Below, piece by piece: positions 5,435 through 5,484 of a DNA stretch of 5,484 nucleotides; positions within the stretch are counted from its first letter, which is position 1, and each line of letters begins with the position of its first letter. The DNA lies in NCBI GenBank assembly GCA_023395695.1, contig JAEWYJ010000224.1, forward strand, positions 1 to 5,484, given 5' to 3'. The translations under genes were made by a program, and so were the position numbers. The DNA comes from Bacillota bacterium (GTDB lineage Bacteria > Bacillota > Clostridia > Oscillospirales > Ruminococcaceae). Below the pieces are notes generated by a model. That model saw only the letters and a program-made list of their open reading frames with translations. It was not told where the DNA came from and made no database searches.

Positions 5435-5464
5435 CTCAAAATCGCAATCGTTTGGGATTTTGGG
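5435..5464 (+). repeat. Near-palindrome, copy 2 (first copy at 1365-1389)
   Basis: AAAATCGCAA (5438-5447), loop TCGT (5448-5451) and TTGGGATTTT (5452-5461) pair at 9 of 10 positions, with a G5444/G5455 mismatch. The stem extends outward by C5437-G5462, T5436-G5463 (wobble) and C5435-G5464. The left arm and loop are identical to copy 1. The two copies differ within the 25-base unit only at 5455 and 5458. By analogy with copy 1, which precedes the prgI ribosome site, a gene may start shortly after the window ends. Confidence 0.65.
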
Positions 5465-5484
5465 TACAGAAAAGCCGCCCCGGG

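Noticed and set aside
5357..5484. An open + strand frame running to the window end, translating part of repeat copy 2 as KIAIVWDF (the copy 1 repeat reads KIAIVCEF in one frame)
   Set aside because: There is no start codon or ribosome site in this frame and it is made of strong hairpins. The similar peptides follow automatically from the shared nucleotide repeat, so I treat it as noncoding.

Overview
The window is a piece of the conjugation (type IV secretion, T4SS) module of an integrative and conjugative element (ICE) of the Tn1549 / CTn class found in Firmicutes, most likely from a gut Clostridia-type host. The basis is gene content and order on the + strand: the C-terminal end of a VirD4/TraG-type coupling protein, a Maff2-family small membrane protein, a VirB6/TrbL-like (CD1112-family) channel protein, a PrgI-family protein and a complete VirB4 ATPase. 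Strong AGGAGG-type ribosome binding sites and a TTG start also suit a Firmicute. The exact species cannot be read from the sequence.

Layout. 1-220 is the virD4 tail. 260-475 (Maff2), 482-1366 (VirB6/TrbL-like), 1405-1854 (PrgI) and 1754-4195 (VirB4) form a tight operon, with prgI and virB4 overlapping by 101 bases in different frames. These genes have about 49% GC in a hand-counted 300-base sample of virB4.

Directly after the virB4 stop the character changes. 4212-4670 (+) and 4646-5266 (-) are two convergent genes for multi-pass membrane proteins I do not recognise, overlapping tail to tail by 25 bases. Their GC is lower (about 40% and 37% in 300-base samples). The minus-strand gene has its own good promoter (5289-5317) facing the operon, with a 7-base direct repeat in the spacer. 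In related elements the gene after virB4 is usually a cell-wall hydrolase of the NlpC/P60-lysozyme type, so this pair looks like a cargo cassette placed inside the transfer operon. 5327-5484 has no supportable gene but is GC-rich and packed with five successive stem-loops. The last of these is a second copy of a 25-base near-palindrome that also lies between the virB6-like gene and prgI.

How the parts work together. VirD4 recruits the DNA-relaxase complex, VirB4 powers assembly and substrate transfer, and the Maff2, VirB6/TrbL-like and PrgI proteins form the membrane part of the channel. The two unknown membrane proteins could be accessory to transfer (for example entry exclusion), or unrelated cargo. 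The minus-strand promoter would produce RNA antisense to any read-through from virB4 to the genes beyond the window, so cassette expression and conjugation may interfere with each other.
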